From Pantoea deleyi (GTDB lineage: Bacteria > Pseudomonadota > Gammaproteobacteria > Enterobacterales > Enterobacteriaceae), in the NCBI RefSeq assembly GCF_022647325.1, contig NZ_CP071405.1:1674001-1738000 (forward strand): a stretch of DNA of 64,000 nt. The letters are read 5' to 3'. The notes under the pieces are model-generated. The model did no database searches and was not told where the DNA came from. It saw nothing but the letters and a program-made list of their open reading frames with translations. Positions 49,594 to 59,334 of this stretch are shown here, piece after piece. Positions within the stretch are counted from its first letter, which is position 1. Each line of letters starts with the position of its first letter. Position numbers and translations under genes: made by a program.

Positions 49594-49667
49594 GCTATCT
49601 GGCGCATGACGATTGCAAATTTTCAGGTGGTCACTATCATTAGCCGGTCATTGCTTGAGGCGAGTGC

Positions 49668-50642
49668 ATGGAAACCCGTAAAAAAAATAACATTGAATTT
49701 ATTCCCGTTTTTGAACGTTCTTTTTTGAAACCTAAATACTGGGGCAGCTGGCTGGCGATTGGTGCGCTGGCCGGGCTGGCGTATCTGCCGGCAAAAGTGC
49801 GCGATCCGCTGCTGGGCCGTTTGGGCCGCTTTGCCGGTAAGCTGGCAAAAGGGGCGCGTCGCCGTGCGCTGATTAACCTCTACTACTGCCTGCCGGAACT
49901 CAGCGAGGCGCAGCGCGCCACGGTGGTCGATGAGATGTTTGCGACCGCGCCGCAGGCGATGACCATGATGACCGAGCTGGTTCTGCGTGACCCGGCGCGC
50001 ATCCGTGAGCGCGTGGAGTGGCATGGCCGTGAAATCATCGATCAGATGAAGGCCGACCAGCAGAATGTGATTTTCCTGGTGCCACACGGCTGGGCGGTGG
50101 ATATCCCCGCGATGCTGCTGGCGTCAGAAGGCCAGAAGATGGCGGCGATGTTCCACAATCAGAGCGACCCGCTGCTGGACTACGCCTGGAATACCGCGCG
50201 TCGTCGCTACGGTGGCCGTATGCACGCCCGTAATGACGGGATTAAACCCTTCATCAGTTCGGTACGGCAGGGCTACTGGGGCTACTATCTGCCCGATCAG
50301 GATCACGGCGCTGAGCACAGCGAGTTTGTCGATTTCTTCGCAACCTACAAAGCCACGCTGCCAGCGGTCGGACGGCTGATGAAAGTGTGCCGCGCCCGCG
50401 TGGTGCCGCTGTTCCCGGTCTATAACAGCGAAACGCATAAGCTTGAAATCTATGTACGTCCGCCGATGGACGATCTGCTGGAAGCCGACGATCGCCAGCT
50501 GGCACGCCGGATGAATGAGGAGGTGGAGGTGTTTGTCCGTCCGCATCCCGAGCAGTACACCTGGATACTCAAACTGCTCAAGACCCGTAAAGAGGGCGAT
50601 ATCGAACCCTATTCGCGCAAAGAGCTTTATCCGCGTAAATAG
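49668..50642 (+). CDS. lpxM: Lipid A myristoyltransferase LpxM
   Basis: LpxM adds the final secondary acyl chain (myristate in E. coli) to Kdo2-lipid A at the inner membrane. The 324-residue protein has an N-terminal membrane anchor (about 27-45) and the acyltransferase motif HX4D as HGWAVD in [14 protein letters not shown]. Further on is the family block [13 protein letters not shown] with the second catalytic-site Asp. A strong terminator follows. It completes hexa-acylation of the lipid A that EptA, elsewhere in this window, decorates. Confidence 0.95.
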   Translation: METRKKNNIEFIPVFERSFLKPKYWGSWLAIGALAGLAYLPAKVRDPLLGRLGRFAGKLAKGARRRALINLYYCLPELSEAQRATVVDEMFATAPQAMTMMTELVLRDPARIRERVEWHGREIIDQMKADQQNVIFLVPHGWAVDIPAMLLASEGQKMAAMFHNQSDPLLDYAWNTARRRYGGRMHARNDGIKPFISSVRQGYWGYYLPDQDHGAEHSEFVDFFATYKATLPAVGRLMKVCRARVVPLFPVYNSETHKLEIYVRPPMDDLLEADDRQLARRMNEEVEVFVRPHPEQYTWILKLLKTRKEGDIEPYSRKELYPRK

Positions 50643-50645
50643 CAG

Positions 50646-50670
50646 AAAGGCCGCATAAGCGGCCTTTTTT
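50646..50670 (+). terminator. Intrinsic terminator of lpxM
   Basis: AAAGGCCGC (50646-50654) pairs with GCGGCCTTT (50659-50667) around ATAA, and a T run extends to 50670. Confidence 0.93.
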
Positions 50671-50734
50671 ATTCCTGATTGATCCGCCCCGCGCGGCGAA
50701 GAGGCGTCACGCGGTCAGGCCCCGATGCGCAATG

Positions 50735-51967
50735 TTACAATGCTTCCAGCGTGCTGCGGCGCTGACGCTCGCGCATAAACAGTTTCACCAGCCCGAACCA
50801 GAGCACGCCGCTGATAAAGTTGACCAGGCAGAACCACAGCATGCCGCCGCTGAAGTAACCGCTCTTCGCCAGTTCAATCCCTGCCGCCAGCGTCAGAATA
50901 CTGATCATCCCCAGCATCGCCGCCACGCTGCCTTTTCCTTCCTGACTCGCATAGAGTGTCAGGCGATAGAGCCCGGCGTTGACCATACCCGCGCCAAAGG
51001 CGTAGAGGCTCAGCCCGGCGGTCACCAGCAGCCAGGCGTGGCTGTTCAGCAGGCTCGCCACCAGCGCCAGGGTCAGACCGATCAGAATCGGCCAGGCGGC
51101 GAAGATCACCGGCCGCTCGATCGGCACCCGTCCGGCCAGCTTGCTCAGCGTCAGGTTGCCCGCAATCATCGCCATAAACACCGGCAGCTGCAGCAGGGCA
51201 TACTGCATGCGGGAGAGTCCCTCGTCATGTATCAGGATCACCGGAGAAAGCGCCACCCAGGTCAGAATCGGTATAAACACCAGCCCGATGGCAAAGGAGC
51301 CGGACATCACCAGCCGGTCCTTCATCAGCCGGCCATAGTTACGCGCCAGACTGGGCAGGGCGATCGAGTGACTGCGGTCGCCTGCGGTTTCCGGCATCAC
51401 GCGCCACAGCACCACAAACGCGACCACGCTGCAGGCGGCAAACAGCCAGAACATGCTGCGCCAGCTGCCCAGGGTGAGCCAGGCGGCACCGGCCAGCGGG
51501 CCCGCCAGCGGAGCCAGCAGCGCGACGTTGGCCATCAGCGCCATCATGCGCACCGCCAGTGCCTCATCAAACGCCTCCTGAATCGCCGCGTAACCGACCG
51601 CGCCGATAAAGCAGAGGCTGATGCCCTGAATAAAGCGCAGGCTGACAAATTCTTCAATTGAGCTGACCCAGTGGGTCAGGATGCAGGCGACGGCAAAGAA
51701 GAGGATGCCCGTGAGCATCACCGGGCGTCGGCCATATTTGTCAGAGAGCGGGCCGAGCAGCCACTGCAGCACCACGCCGCCAATCAGATAGGCGGTCAGG
51801 GAGGTAGAGACCCATTCCGGGCCGACGGAGAATTCGCGGGTGACGATCAGCATGCCGGGCTGGATCATGTCATGCGCAATGTAGGTGGCAAATTCGAACA
51901 GCACTAACGCCAGAGGAAAGAGTAAAATTCGGCCGGTAAGCTGGCTGATGGGGTGAAAACGGGCCAT
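50735..51967 (-). CDS. mdfA: MFS multidrug exporter, MdfA type
   Basis: A 410-residue major facilitator with 12 membrane spans, close to E. coli MdfA, a proton-driven exporter of cationic and neutral drugs. TM1 keeps the acidic residues in LFEFATYIAHDMIQPG (the Glu and Asp needed for transport in MdfA). The motif A loop reads GPLSDKYGRRPV, followed by the family block QGISLCFIGAVGYAAIQE. It could also be the related MdtM, but TM1 fits MdfA better. It lies between lpxM and pykA and is separated from pykA by a terminator. Confidence 0.85.
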   Translation of the reverse strand: MARFHPISQLTGRILLFPLALVLFEFATYIAHDMIQPGMLIVTREFSVGPEWVSTSLTAYLIGGVVLQWLLGPLSDKYGRRPVMLTGILFFAVACILTHWVSSIEEFVSLRFIQGISLCFIGAVGYAAIQEAFDEALAVRMMALMANVALLAPLAGPLAGAAWLTLGSWRSMFWLFAACSVVAFVVLWRVMPETAGDRSHSIALPSLARNYGRLMKDRLVMSGSFAIGLVFIPILTWVALSPVILIHDEGLSRMQYALLQLPVFMAMIAGNLTLSKLAGRVPIERPVIFAAWPILIGLTLALVASLLNSHAWLLVTAGLSLYAFGAGMVNAGLYRLTLYASQEGKGSVAAMLGMISILTLAAGIELAKSGYFSGGMLWFCLVNFISGVLWFGLVKLFMRERQRRSTLEAL

Positions 51968-51981
51968 CTGGCCTCCTTGTC

Positions 51982-52013
51982 AGAAAAGAAAACGCGACTG
52001 CCAGGCAGTCGCG
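51982..52013 (-). terminator. Intrinsic terminator of pykA
   Basis: CGCGACTG (51993-52000) and CAGTCGCG (52006-52013) form a stem around CCAGG. On the minus strand a U-rich tract TTTTCTTTTCT (51982-51992) follows. Confidence 0.88.
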
Positions 52014-52051
52014 CTGATGATTCTACACTGACAATGTCAACCCGGGCTCAA

Positions 52052-53494
52052 TTAATCCACACGCAGTACACGCGAAGTGTTGGTGGTGCCGGTCGCGCCC
52101 ATCACGTCACCCTGTGTCACGATGACCAGATCACCGGACACCAGGAAGCCTTTGTCGCGCAGCAGATTAACTGCATCGTGGGCTGCCGCGACGCCGTCGT
52201 TGTTGCTGTCGAAGAAGACCGGCGTAACGCCACGGTAGAGCGCGGTCAGGTTCAGCGTGCGCTCATGGCGTGACATGGCAAAAATCGGCAGGCCCGATGT
52301 GATGCGTGAGGTCATCAGCGGGGTACGGCCCGATTCGGTCATGGTGATGATCGCTGTGACGCCCTGCAGATGGTTCGCGGCGTACATGGAGGACATCGCG
52401 ATTGCCTCTTCGATGTTGTCGAACTGCACATCCAGGCGGTGCTTGGAGACGTTGACGCTGGGGATCTTCTCTGCGCCCAGACAGACCTTCGCCATCGCCG
52501 AGACGGTTTCCGCCGGATACTGGCCCGCTGCGGTTTCCGCGGAGAGCATGACCGCGTCCGTGCCATCCAGCACGGCGTTCGCCACGTCCATTACTTCGGC
52601 ACGGGTAGGCATCGGATTGGTGATCATCGACTCCATCATCTGGGTAGCGGTAATGATGGTGCGGTTGAGCTGACGGGCGCGGCGGATCAGGGCTTTCTGG
52701 ATGCCGACCAGTTCCGGATCGCCAATCTCAACGCCCAGATCGCCACGCGCCACCATCACCACGTCGGAGGCGAGAATGATGTCATCCATCGCTTCCTGAG
52801 TCGCGACGGCTTCGGCACGTTCCACTTTAGCGACCAGCTTCGCCTCACAACCCGCTTCGCGCGCCAGGCGACGCGCCAGGTTCATATCTTCGCCACAGCG
52901 TGGGAAGGAGACGGCCAGATAATCGACCTGAATCTTCGCGGCGGTGATGATGTCCGCCTTGTCTTTCTCGGTCAGCGCTTCCGCCGACAGGCCGCCGCCC
53001 AGCTTGTTAATGCCTTTATTGTTCGACAGCGGGCCACCTACGGTTACTTCCGTGAACACCTTCATCTGCTGAACTTCCAGCACTTTCAGCTGCACGCGGC
53101 CGTCGTCCAGCAGCAGGATGTCGCCCGGCACCACATCTTCCGGCAGCCCTTTATAGTCGATACCGACGCGCTCTTTATCGCCTTCGCCTTTACCCAGGCT
53201 GGCATCCAGCAGGAAACGGTCGCCAATGTTCAGGAAAACTTTGCCTTCTTTGAAGGTCGATACGCGGATTTTAGGGCCCTGCAGGTCACCGAGGATCGCG
53301 ACGTGGCGCCCCAGTTTTGCGGCGATCTCGCGGACTTTGTCAGCACGTAACTGGTGATCTTCCGGCGTGCCGTGAGAGAAGTTGAGTCGGACAACGTTCG
53401 CACCAGCAGCGATGATTTTTTCGAGGTTATTATCACGATCGGTAGCCGGGCCGAGGGTTGTAACGATTTTGGTTCTTCTGAGACGTCTTGACAT
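52052..53494 (-). CDS. pykA: Pyruvate kinase II
   Basis: Pyruvate kinase makes pyruvate and ATP from phosphoenolpyruvate and ADP. The AMP-activated type II enzyme has 480 residues, identical in length to E. coli PykA. It shows [31 protein letters not shown], the active-site lysine and Mg-binding acidic residues in the KVERAEAV and [12 protein letters not shown] blocks, and a C-terminal regulatory domain. I use the ATG at 53494 ([11 protein letters not shown]). hexR, whose product represses pykA in related bacteria, lies directly upstream on the same strand. Confidence 0.97.
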   Translation of the reverse strand: MSRRLRRTKIVTTLGPATDRDNNLEKIIAAGANVVRLNFSHGTPEDHQLRADKVREIAAKLGRHVAILGDLQGPKIRVSTFKEGKVFLNIGDRFLLDASLGKGEGDKERVGIDYKGLPEDVVPGDILLLDDGRVQLKVLEVQQMKVFTEVTVGGPLSNNKGINKLGGGLSAEALTEKDKADIITAAKIQVDYLAVSFPRCGEDMNLARRLAREAGCEAKLVAKVERAEAVATQEAMDDIILASDVVMVARGDLGVEIGDPELVGIQKALIRRARQLNRTIITATQMMESMITNPMPTRAEVMDVANAVLDGTDAVMLSAETAAGQYPAETVSAMAKVCLGAEKIPSVNVSKHRLDVQFDNIEEAIAMSSMYAANHLQGVTAIITMTESGRTPLMTSRITSGLPIFAMSRHERTLNLTALYRGVTPVFFDSNNDGVAAAHDAVNLLRDKGFLVSGDLVIVTQGDVMGATGTTNTSRVLRVD

Positions 53495-53582
53495 CGAGGA
53501 CTCCGTAAACATTTAAGCGTGTCCCGGTGGGAGGACACAACATGGTTATCTATTCTATATGATCGACGGGTTGTGATACGAC

Positions 53583-53599
53583 TCACATTGTAAATGTGA
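53583..53599. promoter_or_regulatory. Perfect palindrome in the pykA upstream region
   Basis: TCACATT-GTA-AATGTGA is a perfect 7-bp inverted repeat between the hexR stop and the pykA start, about 90 bp upstream of pykA. It does not match CRP (reversed half-sites) or clearly HexR. It could be an operator or part of a hexR 3' hairpin. Confidence 0.4.
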
Positions 53600-53601
53600 T
53601 G

Positions 53602-54480
53602 TTAATTTTTTTGCTGAACATCCTCTTCCCGCAGTGTGGGCTTTTCGTAACGCGACGCTTTCAACGCCTCTTTCACGCGTTTCAGGTTTTCCCGGAAGGG
53701 TGCTCCCCGTTCCAGGGTCAAACCGGTCGCCAGAACATCGATCACGGTCAGCTGGGCCAGGCGCGATACCATCGGCAAACAGACATCAGTATCTTCCGTT
53801 ACATCAAGCACTAAAGCGATCGCTGCTTCGTGGGCCAGGGGTGAATCGGGAGAGGTGATGGCAATAACGGTGGAACCGTTTACACGGGCCAGGCGAGCCA
53901 GTTCTACCATATTTTTTGTGCGCCCAGTATGCGAAATGAGAACAAAAACGTCACCGGCTCGACTATTTATGCAACTCATGCGCTGGATCACAATATCGTC
54001 CGACCAGATGACCGGCAGATTAAAGCGCAGAAATCTGGTGAAGGCGTCGTGCGCCACCACGCCGGAGGTGCCCAGCCCGAAAAAGGCGAGCTTGTCGGCC
54101 TGCGCGAGCAGGGTGACCGCCTGCTGCAGATGAACGCTGTTCAGCTGATCCCGCACCCGCTGCAGTCCGGCCAGCGCCGAGTCGAAGATTTTGCGGCTGT
54201 AGTGCTCTGCGTCATCATCGTCTTCCACGCCGTGGATGACCCGGTTGCTGTTTGTCACCAGGCTCTGCGCCAGATGCAGTTTGAAGTCGGGAAAGCCGCG
54301 TGTGCCCAGCCGGTGGCAGAAGCGGTTTACGCTGGGTTCGCTGACACAGGCTTCCCGTGCCAGCGTTGCAATGCTGGAGTGTATCGCTGCCTGTGGAGCA
54401 GCCAGAATCTGCCGGGCGACTTTCTGTTCCGCTTTGCTCAGCGCAGCGAACTGCGCCTCAATCTTTTCCAGCATATTCAT
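53602..54480 (-). CDS. hexR: HexR, RpiR-family regulator of central carbon metabolism
   Basis: A 292-residue repressor with an N-terminal RpiR-type helix-turn-helix (about 1-77: MLEKIEAQFAALSKAEQKVARQIL, REACVSEPSVNRFCHRLG) and a C-terminal SIS domain (about 120-270: FFGLGTSGVVAHDAF, LISHTGRTKNMVELA) that binds KDPG in known HexR proteins. It controls zwf, eda, pykA and related genes, all neighbours here. The ATG at 54480 (MNMLEKIEA) is chosen over a start 40 codons upstream. It is divergent from zwf. Confidence 0.95.
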   Translation of the reverse strand: MNMLEKIEAQFAALSKAEQKVARQILAAPQAAIHSSIATLAREACVSEPSVNRFCHRLGTRGFPDFKLHLAQSLVTNSNRVIHGVEDDDDAEHYSRKIFDSALAGLQRVRDQLNSVHLQQAVTLLAQADKLAFFGLGTSGVVAHDAFTRFLRFNLPVIWSDDIVIQRMSCINSRAGDVFVLISHTGRTKNMVELARLARVNGSTVIAITSPDSPLAHEAAIALVLDVTEDTDVCLPMVSRLAQLTVIDVLATGLTLERGAPFRENLKRVKEALKASRYEKPTLREEDVQQKN

Positions 54481-54735
54481 AAGGCAATGACCATCATCAC
54501 TTTTATCAATTTCAATTATCACTGTCGTCGCGGCGGAATAACAGAGACTATATCGCGTCAGCACCCGGCAGGCGCAACGGCGGACAAGCCGATTGCCCAC
54601 AGATTTGAGATACTTTGACCCGCGTCAGATTTTCCTGACACCAGCAGAAACAGAAAAAAATGGCCATCCGCACGGGTCATCACACGCACTGCGCTTATCC
54701 GGTACAGAGTTAATGCGGTTGACCCGGCGAGTCGG
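54481..54735. other. Divergent hexR-zwf control region
   Basis: Left part of a 363-bp spacer between divergent starts. Next to hexR lies an AT-rich stretch with two TCAATT direct repeats (54505-54520) that could hold regulator sites. I could not place a HexR box with confidence. No gene is visible. Confidence 0.4.
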
Positions 54736-54764
54736 TTTACCTGGCGCGGGGAAAAAAGTAGAGT
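54736..54764 (+). promoter_or_regulatory. Predicted zwf promoter
   Basis: TTTACC (54736-54741) and TAGAGT (54759-54764) are separated by exactly 17 bp. The start would be near 54771, with a leader of about 70 nt before the zwf ATG. Confidence 0.55.
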
Positions 54765-54843
54765 GTGCTCAGTAAAATAATAACCTGGACCCGGTGGCAG
54801 AGGATGCATCCCCACCGGACTATCCTGCAATGAGGAGAGGAAA

Positions 54844-56319
54844 ATGGCGGTAACACAAACAGCCCAGGCATGCGATCTGGTGATTTTCGGTGCCAAAGGC
54901 GATCTTGCACGCCGTAAACTGTTGCCTTCACTGTATCAGTTAGAGAAAGCGGGTCAGATCCACGCTGAAACCCGCATCATTGGGGTGGGCCGTGCCGAGT
55001 GGGACAAAGCGGAATACACCAAAGTGGTACGTGAAGCGCTGGAAACCTTCATGAAGGAGAAGATTGACGAAGCGCTGTGGGACAAACTCAGCAATCGTCT
55101 CGACTTCTGCAACCTCGATGTCAACGACACCACGCACTTCCCGAAACTGGGCAAGATGCTGGACCAGAAGAACCGCACCACCATTAACTACTTTGCGATG
55201 CCGCCAAGCACCTTTGGCGCGATCTGTCAGGGGCTGGGCACCGCGAAGCTGAATGCAAAACCGGCGCGCGTGGTAATGGAGAAGCCGCTGGGCACCTCGC
55301 TGGAGACCTCGCAGGAGATCAACGACAGCGTTGGCGAATATTTTGATGAAAGCCAGGTGTTCCGTATCGACCACTATCTCGGCAAAGAGACCGTGCTGAA
55401 CCTGCTGGCGCTGCGTTTTGCCAACTCAATCTTCGTCAACAACTGGGATAACCGCACCATCGACCACGTGCAGATCACCGTGGCCGAAGAGGTGGGGATC
55501 GAAGGCCGCTGGGGTTACTTCGACAAAGCCGGTCAGATGCGTGACATGATCCAGAACCACCTGCTGCAGATCCTGACCATGATCGCCATGTCGCCGCCGT
55601 CCGATCTCAGCGCTGACAGCATCCGTGATGAGAAAGTCAAAGTGCTGCGCTCGCTGCGCCGCATCGACCAGACCAACGTGCGCGAGAAGACCGTGCGTGG
55701 TCAGTACACCGCGGGCTTCGTGCAGGGCAAAAAAGTGCCGGGCTATCTGGAAGAAGAGGGAGCGAATAAGTCCAGCTCAACGGAGACCTTCGTGGCTATC
55801 CGCGTGGATATCGACAACTGGCGCTGGGCGGGCGTGCCGTTCTACCTGCGTACCGGTAAGCGTCTGCCGACCAAATGCTCTGAAGTTGTGGTTTATTTCA
55901 AAAACCCGGAGATGAACCTGTTCAAGGATTCCTACTCTGAGCTGCCGCAGAACAAGCTGACGATTCGTCTGCAGCCGGATGAAGGGGTGGATATCGAAAT
56001 CCTGAACAAAGTGCCGGGTCTGGATCACAAGCACAAACTGCAGACCACCAAGCTGGACCTGAGCTACTCCGAGACCTTTAACCAGTCGCACCTGGCCGAT
56101 GCCTACGAGCGCCTGCTGCTGGAGAGCATGCGCGGTATTCAGGCGCTGTTCGTCCGCCGTGATGAGGTGGAAGCGGCGTGGACCTATGTGGATTCCATCA
56201 TCAACGCCTGGGCCGCCGATGGCGATTCTTCCAAGCCGTATCAGGCGGGCACCTGGGGCCCGGTGGCATCGGTCGCGATGATCACCCGCGATGGTCGTTC
56301 GTGGAACGAGTTTGAATAA
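54844..56319 (+). CDS. zwf: Glucose-6-phosphate 1-dehydrogenase
   Basis: First enzyme of the oxidative pentose phosphate pathway, making 6-phosphogluconolactone and NADPH. The 491-residue protein (same length as E. coli Zwf) has the NADP-binding [17 protein letters not shown] motif, the EKPLG segment, the active-site signature RIDHYLGKE and the C-terminal [10 protein letters not shown] region. GAGGAGAG precedes the ATG. It is followed by a strong terminator and then eda, with no edd between them. Confidence 0.98.
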   Translation: MAVTQTAQACDLVIFGAKGDLARRKLLPSLYQLEKAGQIHAETRIIGVGRAEWDKAEYTKVVREALETFMKEKIDEALWDKLSNRLDFCNLDVNDTTHFPKLGKMLDQKNRTTINYFAMPPSTFGAICQGLGTAKLNAKPARVVMEKPLGTSLETSQEINDSVGEYFDESQVFRIDHYLGKETVLNLLALRFANSIFVNNWDNRTIDHVQITVAEEVGIEGRWGYFDKAGQMRDMIQNHLLQILTMIAMSPPSDLSADSIRDEKVKVLRSLRRIDQTNVREKTVRGQYTAGFVQGKKVPGYLEEEGANKSSSTETFVAIRVDIDNWRWAGVPFYLRTGKRLPTKCSEVVVYFKNPEMNLFKDSYSELPQNKLTIRLQPDEGVDIEILNKVPGLDHKHKLQTTKLDLSYSETFNQSHLADAYERLLLESMRGIQALFVRRDEVEAAWTYVDSIINAWAADGDSSKPYQAGTWGPVASVAMITRDGRSWNEFE

Positions 56320-56333
56320 TCAGCATCATGAAG

Positions 56334-56358
56334 AAGCCCGCAACGCGGGCTTTTTTTT
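56334..56358 (+). terminator. Intrinsic terminator of zwf
   Basis: AGCCCGC (56335-56341) pairs with GCGGGCT (56345-56351) around AAC, followed by eight T residues. It separates zwf from eda, which must use its own promoter. Confidence 0.93.
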
Positions 56359-56533
56359 CGCCTGAAGCCAGAATGCCGGCGATCCCCAAAAATTGAACTG
56401 CCGTTTCAAAATGGGCGCAGGAGGATAGACGCTCACGAAGGGGATCATGTATGGTAGTGGCGCAACTTACAGGGCAGGAGCGGATGCTCCATGACCGGGC
56501 CGCAATCCCGGTGTTATCAAGCAAGGGGAACTG

Positions 56534-57172
56534 ATGAAAAACTGGAAAATGAGTGCCGAACAGATTCTGACCACCGGGCCTGTGGTGCCGGTCATCGTTG
56601 TCAATAAACTGGAACATGCGGTGCCGATGGCGAAGGCGCTGGTGGCGGGTGGCGTTAAAGTGCTGGAAGTCACGCTGCGCACGCCCGTTGCGATGGATGC
56701 CTTACGTGCAATGATCAGAGAGGTGCCGGAGGCGATCGTGGGCGCGGGCACGGTCATCAATCCTCAGCAGTTACAGGAAGTCACCGACGCTGGCGCACAG
56801 TTTGTCATCAGCCCTGGCGTAACCGACTCCCTGCTTAAAGCCGCCGTTGAAGGGCCGGTTCCGCTGATCCCGGGGATCAGCACCGTCTCTGAGTTAATGA
56901 CCGGCATGGACTACGGCCTGCGCGAATTTAAGTTTTTCCCGGCGGAAGCGAATGGTGGGGTGAAAGCCCTGCAGGCGATTGGCGGACCTTTTCCGCAGGT
57001 GCGTTTCTGCCCGACCGGCGGTATCTCGCCAGCGAACTACCGCGACTATCTGGCGCTGAAAAGCGTGCTCTGCATCGGCGGCTCCTGGCTGGTGCCAAAC
57101 GACGCGCTGGAAGCGGGCGACTGGGATCGCATCACCCGGCTGGCCCGCGAAGCGGTCGAGGGCGCGAAGTAA
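56534..57172 (+). CDS. eda: KDPG/KHG aldolase Eda
   Basis: Trimeric class I aldolase splitting 2-keto-3-deoxy-6-phosphogluconate into pyruvate and glyceraldehyde 3-phosphate; it also acts on 4-hydroxy-2-oxoglutarate. The 212-residue protein has the catalytic Glu in LEVTLRT, the Schiff-base Lys in [11 protein letters not shown] and the phosphate-binding FCPTGGIS loop. AAGGGG precedes the ATG. Unlike E. coli, edd is not upstream. Here the enzyme may serve hexuronate breakdown (KDG to KDPG) and 2-oxoacid recycling rather than a local Entner-Doudoroff operon. Confidence 0.96.
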   Translation: MKNWKMSAEQILTTGPVVPVIVVNKLEHAVPMAKALVAGGVKVLEVTLRTPVAMDALRAMIREVPEAIVGAGTVINPQQLQEVTDAGAQFVISPGVTDSLLKAAVEGPVPLIPGISTVSELMTGMDYGLREFKFFPAEANGGVKALQAIGGPFPQVRFCPTGGISPANYRDYLALKSVLCIGGSWLVPNDALEAGDWDRITRLAREAVEGAK

Positions 57173-57206
57173 GTGATGGCGGTGAGCATCGGCTCACCGC
57201 ACACCT

Positions 57207-58385
57207 TTATCCCTGAACGGTGACCGCAGCTGCGCTGGCAACGGCACGCGCAATCGCTTGTGTGGTGCTGTCACCGCTGGCCAGCGCAACGCCCAGACGA
57301 CGCTGCCCGCTGATCTCCGGTTTACCGAACAGGCGCAGTTGCAGACCCGCACCCAGCGCCGCTTCAACATTCACAAACTGCACGTTCTGGCTGTCCAGCT
57401 GCGGCAGGATCACGGCGGACGCGGACGGACCATACTGGCGGATCCCGCCAATCGGCAGGCCGAGGAATGCCCGGACGTGGAGCGCAAACTCCGACAGATC
57501 CTGCGAAATCAGCGTCACCATGCCGGTGTCATGCGGACGCGGCGAGACTTCGCTGAACACTACCTCATCACCGCAGACAAACAGCTCAACGCCAAACAGG
57601 CCATAGCCGCCCAGCGCCTTCACCACCTGCGCAGCCACATCCTGCGCCCGCTGCAGCGCCACATCGCTCATCTGCTGCGGCTGCCAGGACTCACGATAAT
57701 CGCCATCCTCCTGGCGGTGACCAATCGGCGCGCAGAAATGAATGCCGTCTACGGCGCTGATGGTCAGCAGGGTGATCTCGAAATCGAAATTCACCACGCC
57801 TTCGACGATGACGCGACCGGCACCGGCGCGGCCACCCTGTTGCGCATATGCCCAGGCCTGATCGAGCTGGCTGCCATCACGGATAAAGCTCTGGCCTTTA
57901 CCGGAGGAACTCATGACCGGCTTCACGATGCAGGGGAAGCCGATTTCGGCGGCGGCGTCATCGAAACTCGCCTTGCTGTCGGCAAAGCGGTAGCGGGAGG
58001 TCGGCAGGGATAACTCTTCGGCGGCCAGACGACGGATGCCTTCGCGATTCATGGTCAGCCGGGCGGCGCGGGCGGTCGGCACGACGCGCTGACCCTGCTG
58101 CTCAAGCTCAACCAGCATATCGGTGGCGATCGCCTCGATTTCCGGTACGACAAAGTCAGGCTTCTCTTCTGCGATCAGCGCGGCCAGCGCTGCGCCATCC
58201 AGCATGTTAATCACATGGCTGCGATGTGCGACGTGCATCGCTGGCGCATCGGCGTAACGATCCACCGCGATCACCTCCACACCCAGACGCTGACACTCCA
58301 GCGCCACCTCTTTTCCCAGTTCACCTGAACCCAATAACATCACGCGCGTCGCTGCCGGACGCAGCGCGGTTCCGAGAGTTGTCAT
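57207..58385 (-). CDS. purT: Formate-dependent GAR transformylase PurT
   Basis: PurT makes formyl-GAR from GAR, formate and ATP, the folate-independent third step of purine synthesis. The 392-residue ATP-grasp enzyme (same length as E. coli) shows [16 protein letters not shown], the PEIEAIATD segment, [15 protein letters not shown] (ATP loop), [25 protein letters not shown] (metal ligands) and [13 protein letters not shown] use the ATG at 58385. A PurR operator overlaps its promoter. Confidence 0.97.
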   Translation of the reverse strand: MTTLGTALRPAATRVMLLGSGELGKEVALECQRLGVEVIAVDRYADAPAMHVAHRSHVINMLDGAALAALIAEEKPDFVVPEIEAIATDMLVELEQQGQRVVPTARAARLTMNREGIRRLAAEELSLPTSRYRFADSKASFDDAAAEIGFPCIVKPVMSSSGKGQSFIRDGSQLDQAWAYAQQGGRAGAGRVIVEGVVNFDFEITLLTISAVDGIHFCAPIGHRQEDGDYRESWQPQQMSDVALQRAQDVAAQVVKALGGYGLFGVELFVCGDEVVFSEVSPRPHDTGMVTLISQDLSEFALHVRAFLGLPIGGIRQYGPSASAVILPQLDSQNVQFVNVEAALGAGLQLRLFGKPEISGQRRLGVALASGDSTTQAIARAVASAAAVTVQG

Positions 58386-58416
58386 ACATTCACCTAAGCA
58401 GTCAGAATTCGGCCGC

Positions 58417-58439
58417 AGTATAAACGAAAACGTTTGCGT
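58417..58439 (-). promoter_or_regulatory. PurR operator and -10 of purT
   Basis: ACGAAAACGTTTGCGT (58424-58439) matches the PurR operator ACGCAAACGTTTGCGT at 15 of 16 bases. TATACT on the minus strand (58417-58422) is the adjoining -10, so bound PurR would block the promoter. Confidence 0.9.
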
Positions 58440-58550
58440 TCTCATCTTTCGTCGCGGTTACGCTGCCGTTTGCCTTACTTTTCCCGCTCTGACGTTTCCT
58501 GACATCCGTTTCGCCAGGATAGCAGGCTGATACTGTAAAAGGAGTGGATG

Positions 58551-59207
58551 ATGACTAACTGGTTGCAACAGATTCAGTCCGTGCTGGCGAAAAAGGGGGG
58601 TGAGGGTAAAGCGGGAGGCAGCCTGAGCGATATGCTCGCGCCCGGTGCGCTGGGCGGTCTGGCCGGAATGCTGATCGCCAGTAAATCGTCGCGTAAGCTG
58701 CTGACGAAATATGGTGGCAAAGCGCTGATTATCGGCGGCGGTGCCGCCGCAGGCGCGGTGCTGTGGAGCAAATATAAACAGCGGGTCAGCGAAGCGCACC
58801 AGAATGAACCTGAGTTTGGCGTAACGCAGACGCCGGTTGACCAGCGTGCCGAACGCCTGGTGACGGCGCTGGTGTTTGCCGCTAAAAGCGACGGACACAT
58901 CGACGATCAGGAGCGCGCTGCCATTGAGCAGAATATTCACCAGGCCGGCTACGGGCAGGAGGCGGAGCGGCTGATCCAGAAGGCGATGAACCGTCCGCTC
59001 GATCCGCAGTGGCTGGCCGCCGATGTCAGAAATGAGGAGGAGGCGCTGGAGCTCTACTTCCTGAGCTGCGCGGCCATCGATATCGATCATTTTATGGAGC
59101 GCAGCTACCTCTCTGCGCTGGGCGACGCCCTGAAAATCCCGCAGGATGTCCGCGACGGCATCCAGCAGGATCTCAACGAAGAAAAAGCCCGACTCCCCGC
59201 CGGATAA
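58551..59207 (+). CDS. yebE: YebE, DUF533/TerB-like inner-membrane protein
   Basis: A 218-residue protein like E. coli YebE, a DUF533 member linked to envelope (Cpx) stress. The N-terminal part is polar. A small-residue-rich segment (about 65-85, [17 protein letters not shown]) may be a membrane span. The C-terminal TerB-like helical domain has [17 protein letters not shown] and the [15 protein letters not shown] segment. The second of two tandem ATGs (58551) has better spacing to AAGGAG. A 12-bp stem hairpin follows. Confidence 0.88.
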   Translation: MTNWLQQIQSVLAKKGGEGKAGGSLSDMLAPGALGGLAGMLIASKSSRKLLTKYGGKALIIGGGAAAGAVLWSKYKQRVSEAHQNEPEFGVTQTPVDQRAERLVTALVFAAKSDGHIDDQERAAIEQNIHQAGYGQEAERLIQKAMNRPLDPQWLAADVRNEEEALELYFLSCAAIDIDHFMERSYLSALGDALKIPQDVRDGIQQDLNEEKARLPAG

Positions 59208-59221
59208 TCCCCGCTGACACA

Positions 59222-59256
59222 CCGCTGACGGGGCAGGTTTCAACCCCCGTCAGCGG
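59222..59256 (+). terminator. Hairpin after yebE
   Basis: CCGCTGACGGGG (59222-59233) and CCCCGTCAGCGG (59245-59256) form a perfect 12-bp stem. It lacks a U-tract, so termination strength is uncertain. Confidence 0.55.
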
Positions 59257-59334
59257 AACCCCTCTGTCCCGCCTCTGGCTTCCGGCTGCTGAAGTGTTAC
59301 GCTTACAGATCATGACGTTCACGGAGAGAGATGG

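Noticed and set aside
50732..51661. 309-codon plus-strand frame within mdfA
   Set aside because: It is rich in Gln, His and Arg, typical of the antisense of a membrane-protein gene.
56393..56409. TTGAA-N7-TTCAA upstream of eda as a KdgR box
   Set aside because: The spacing is one base short and the GAAA core is broken, so it does not fit the KdgR consensus well.
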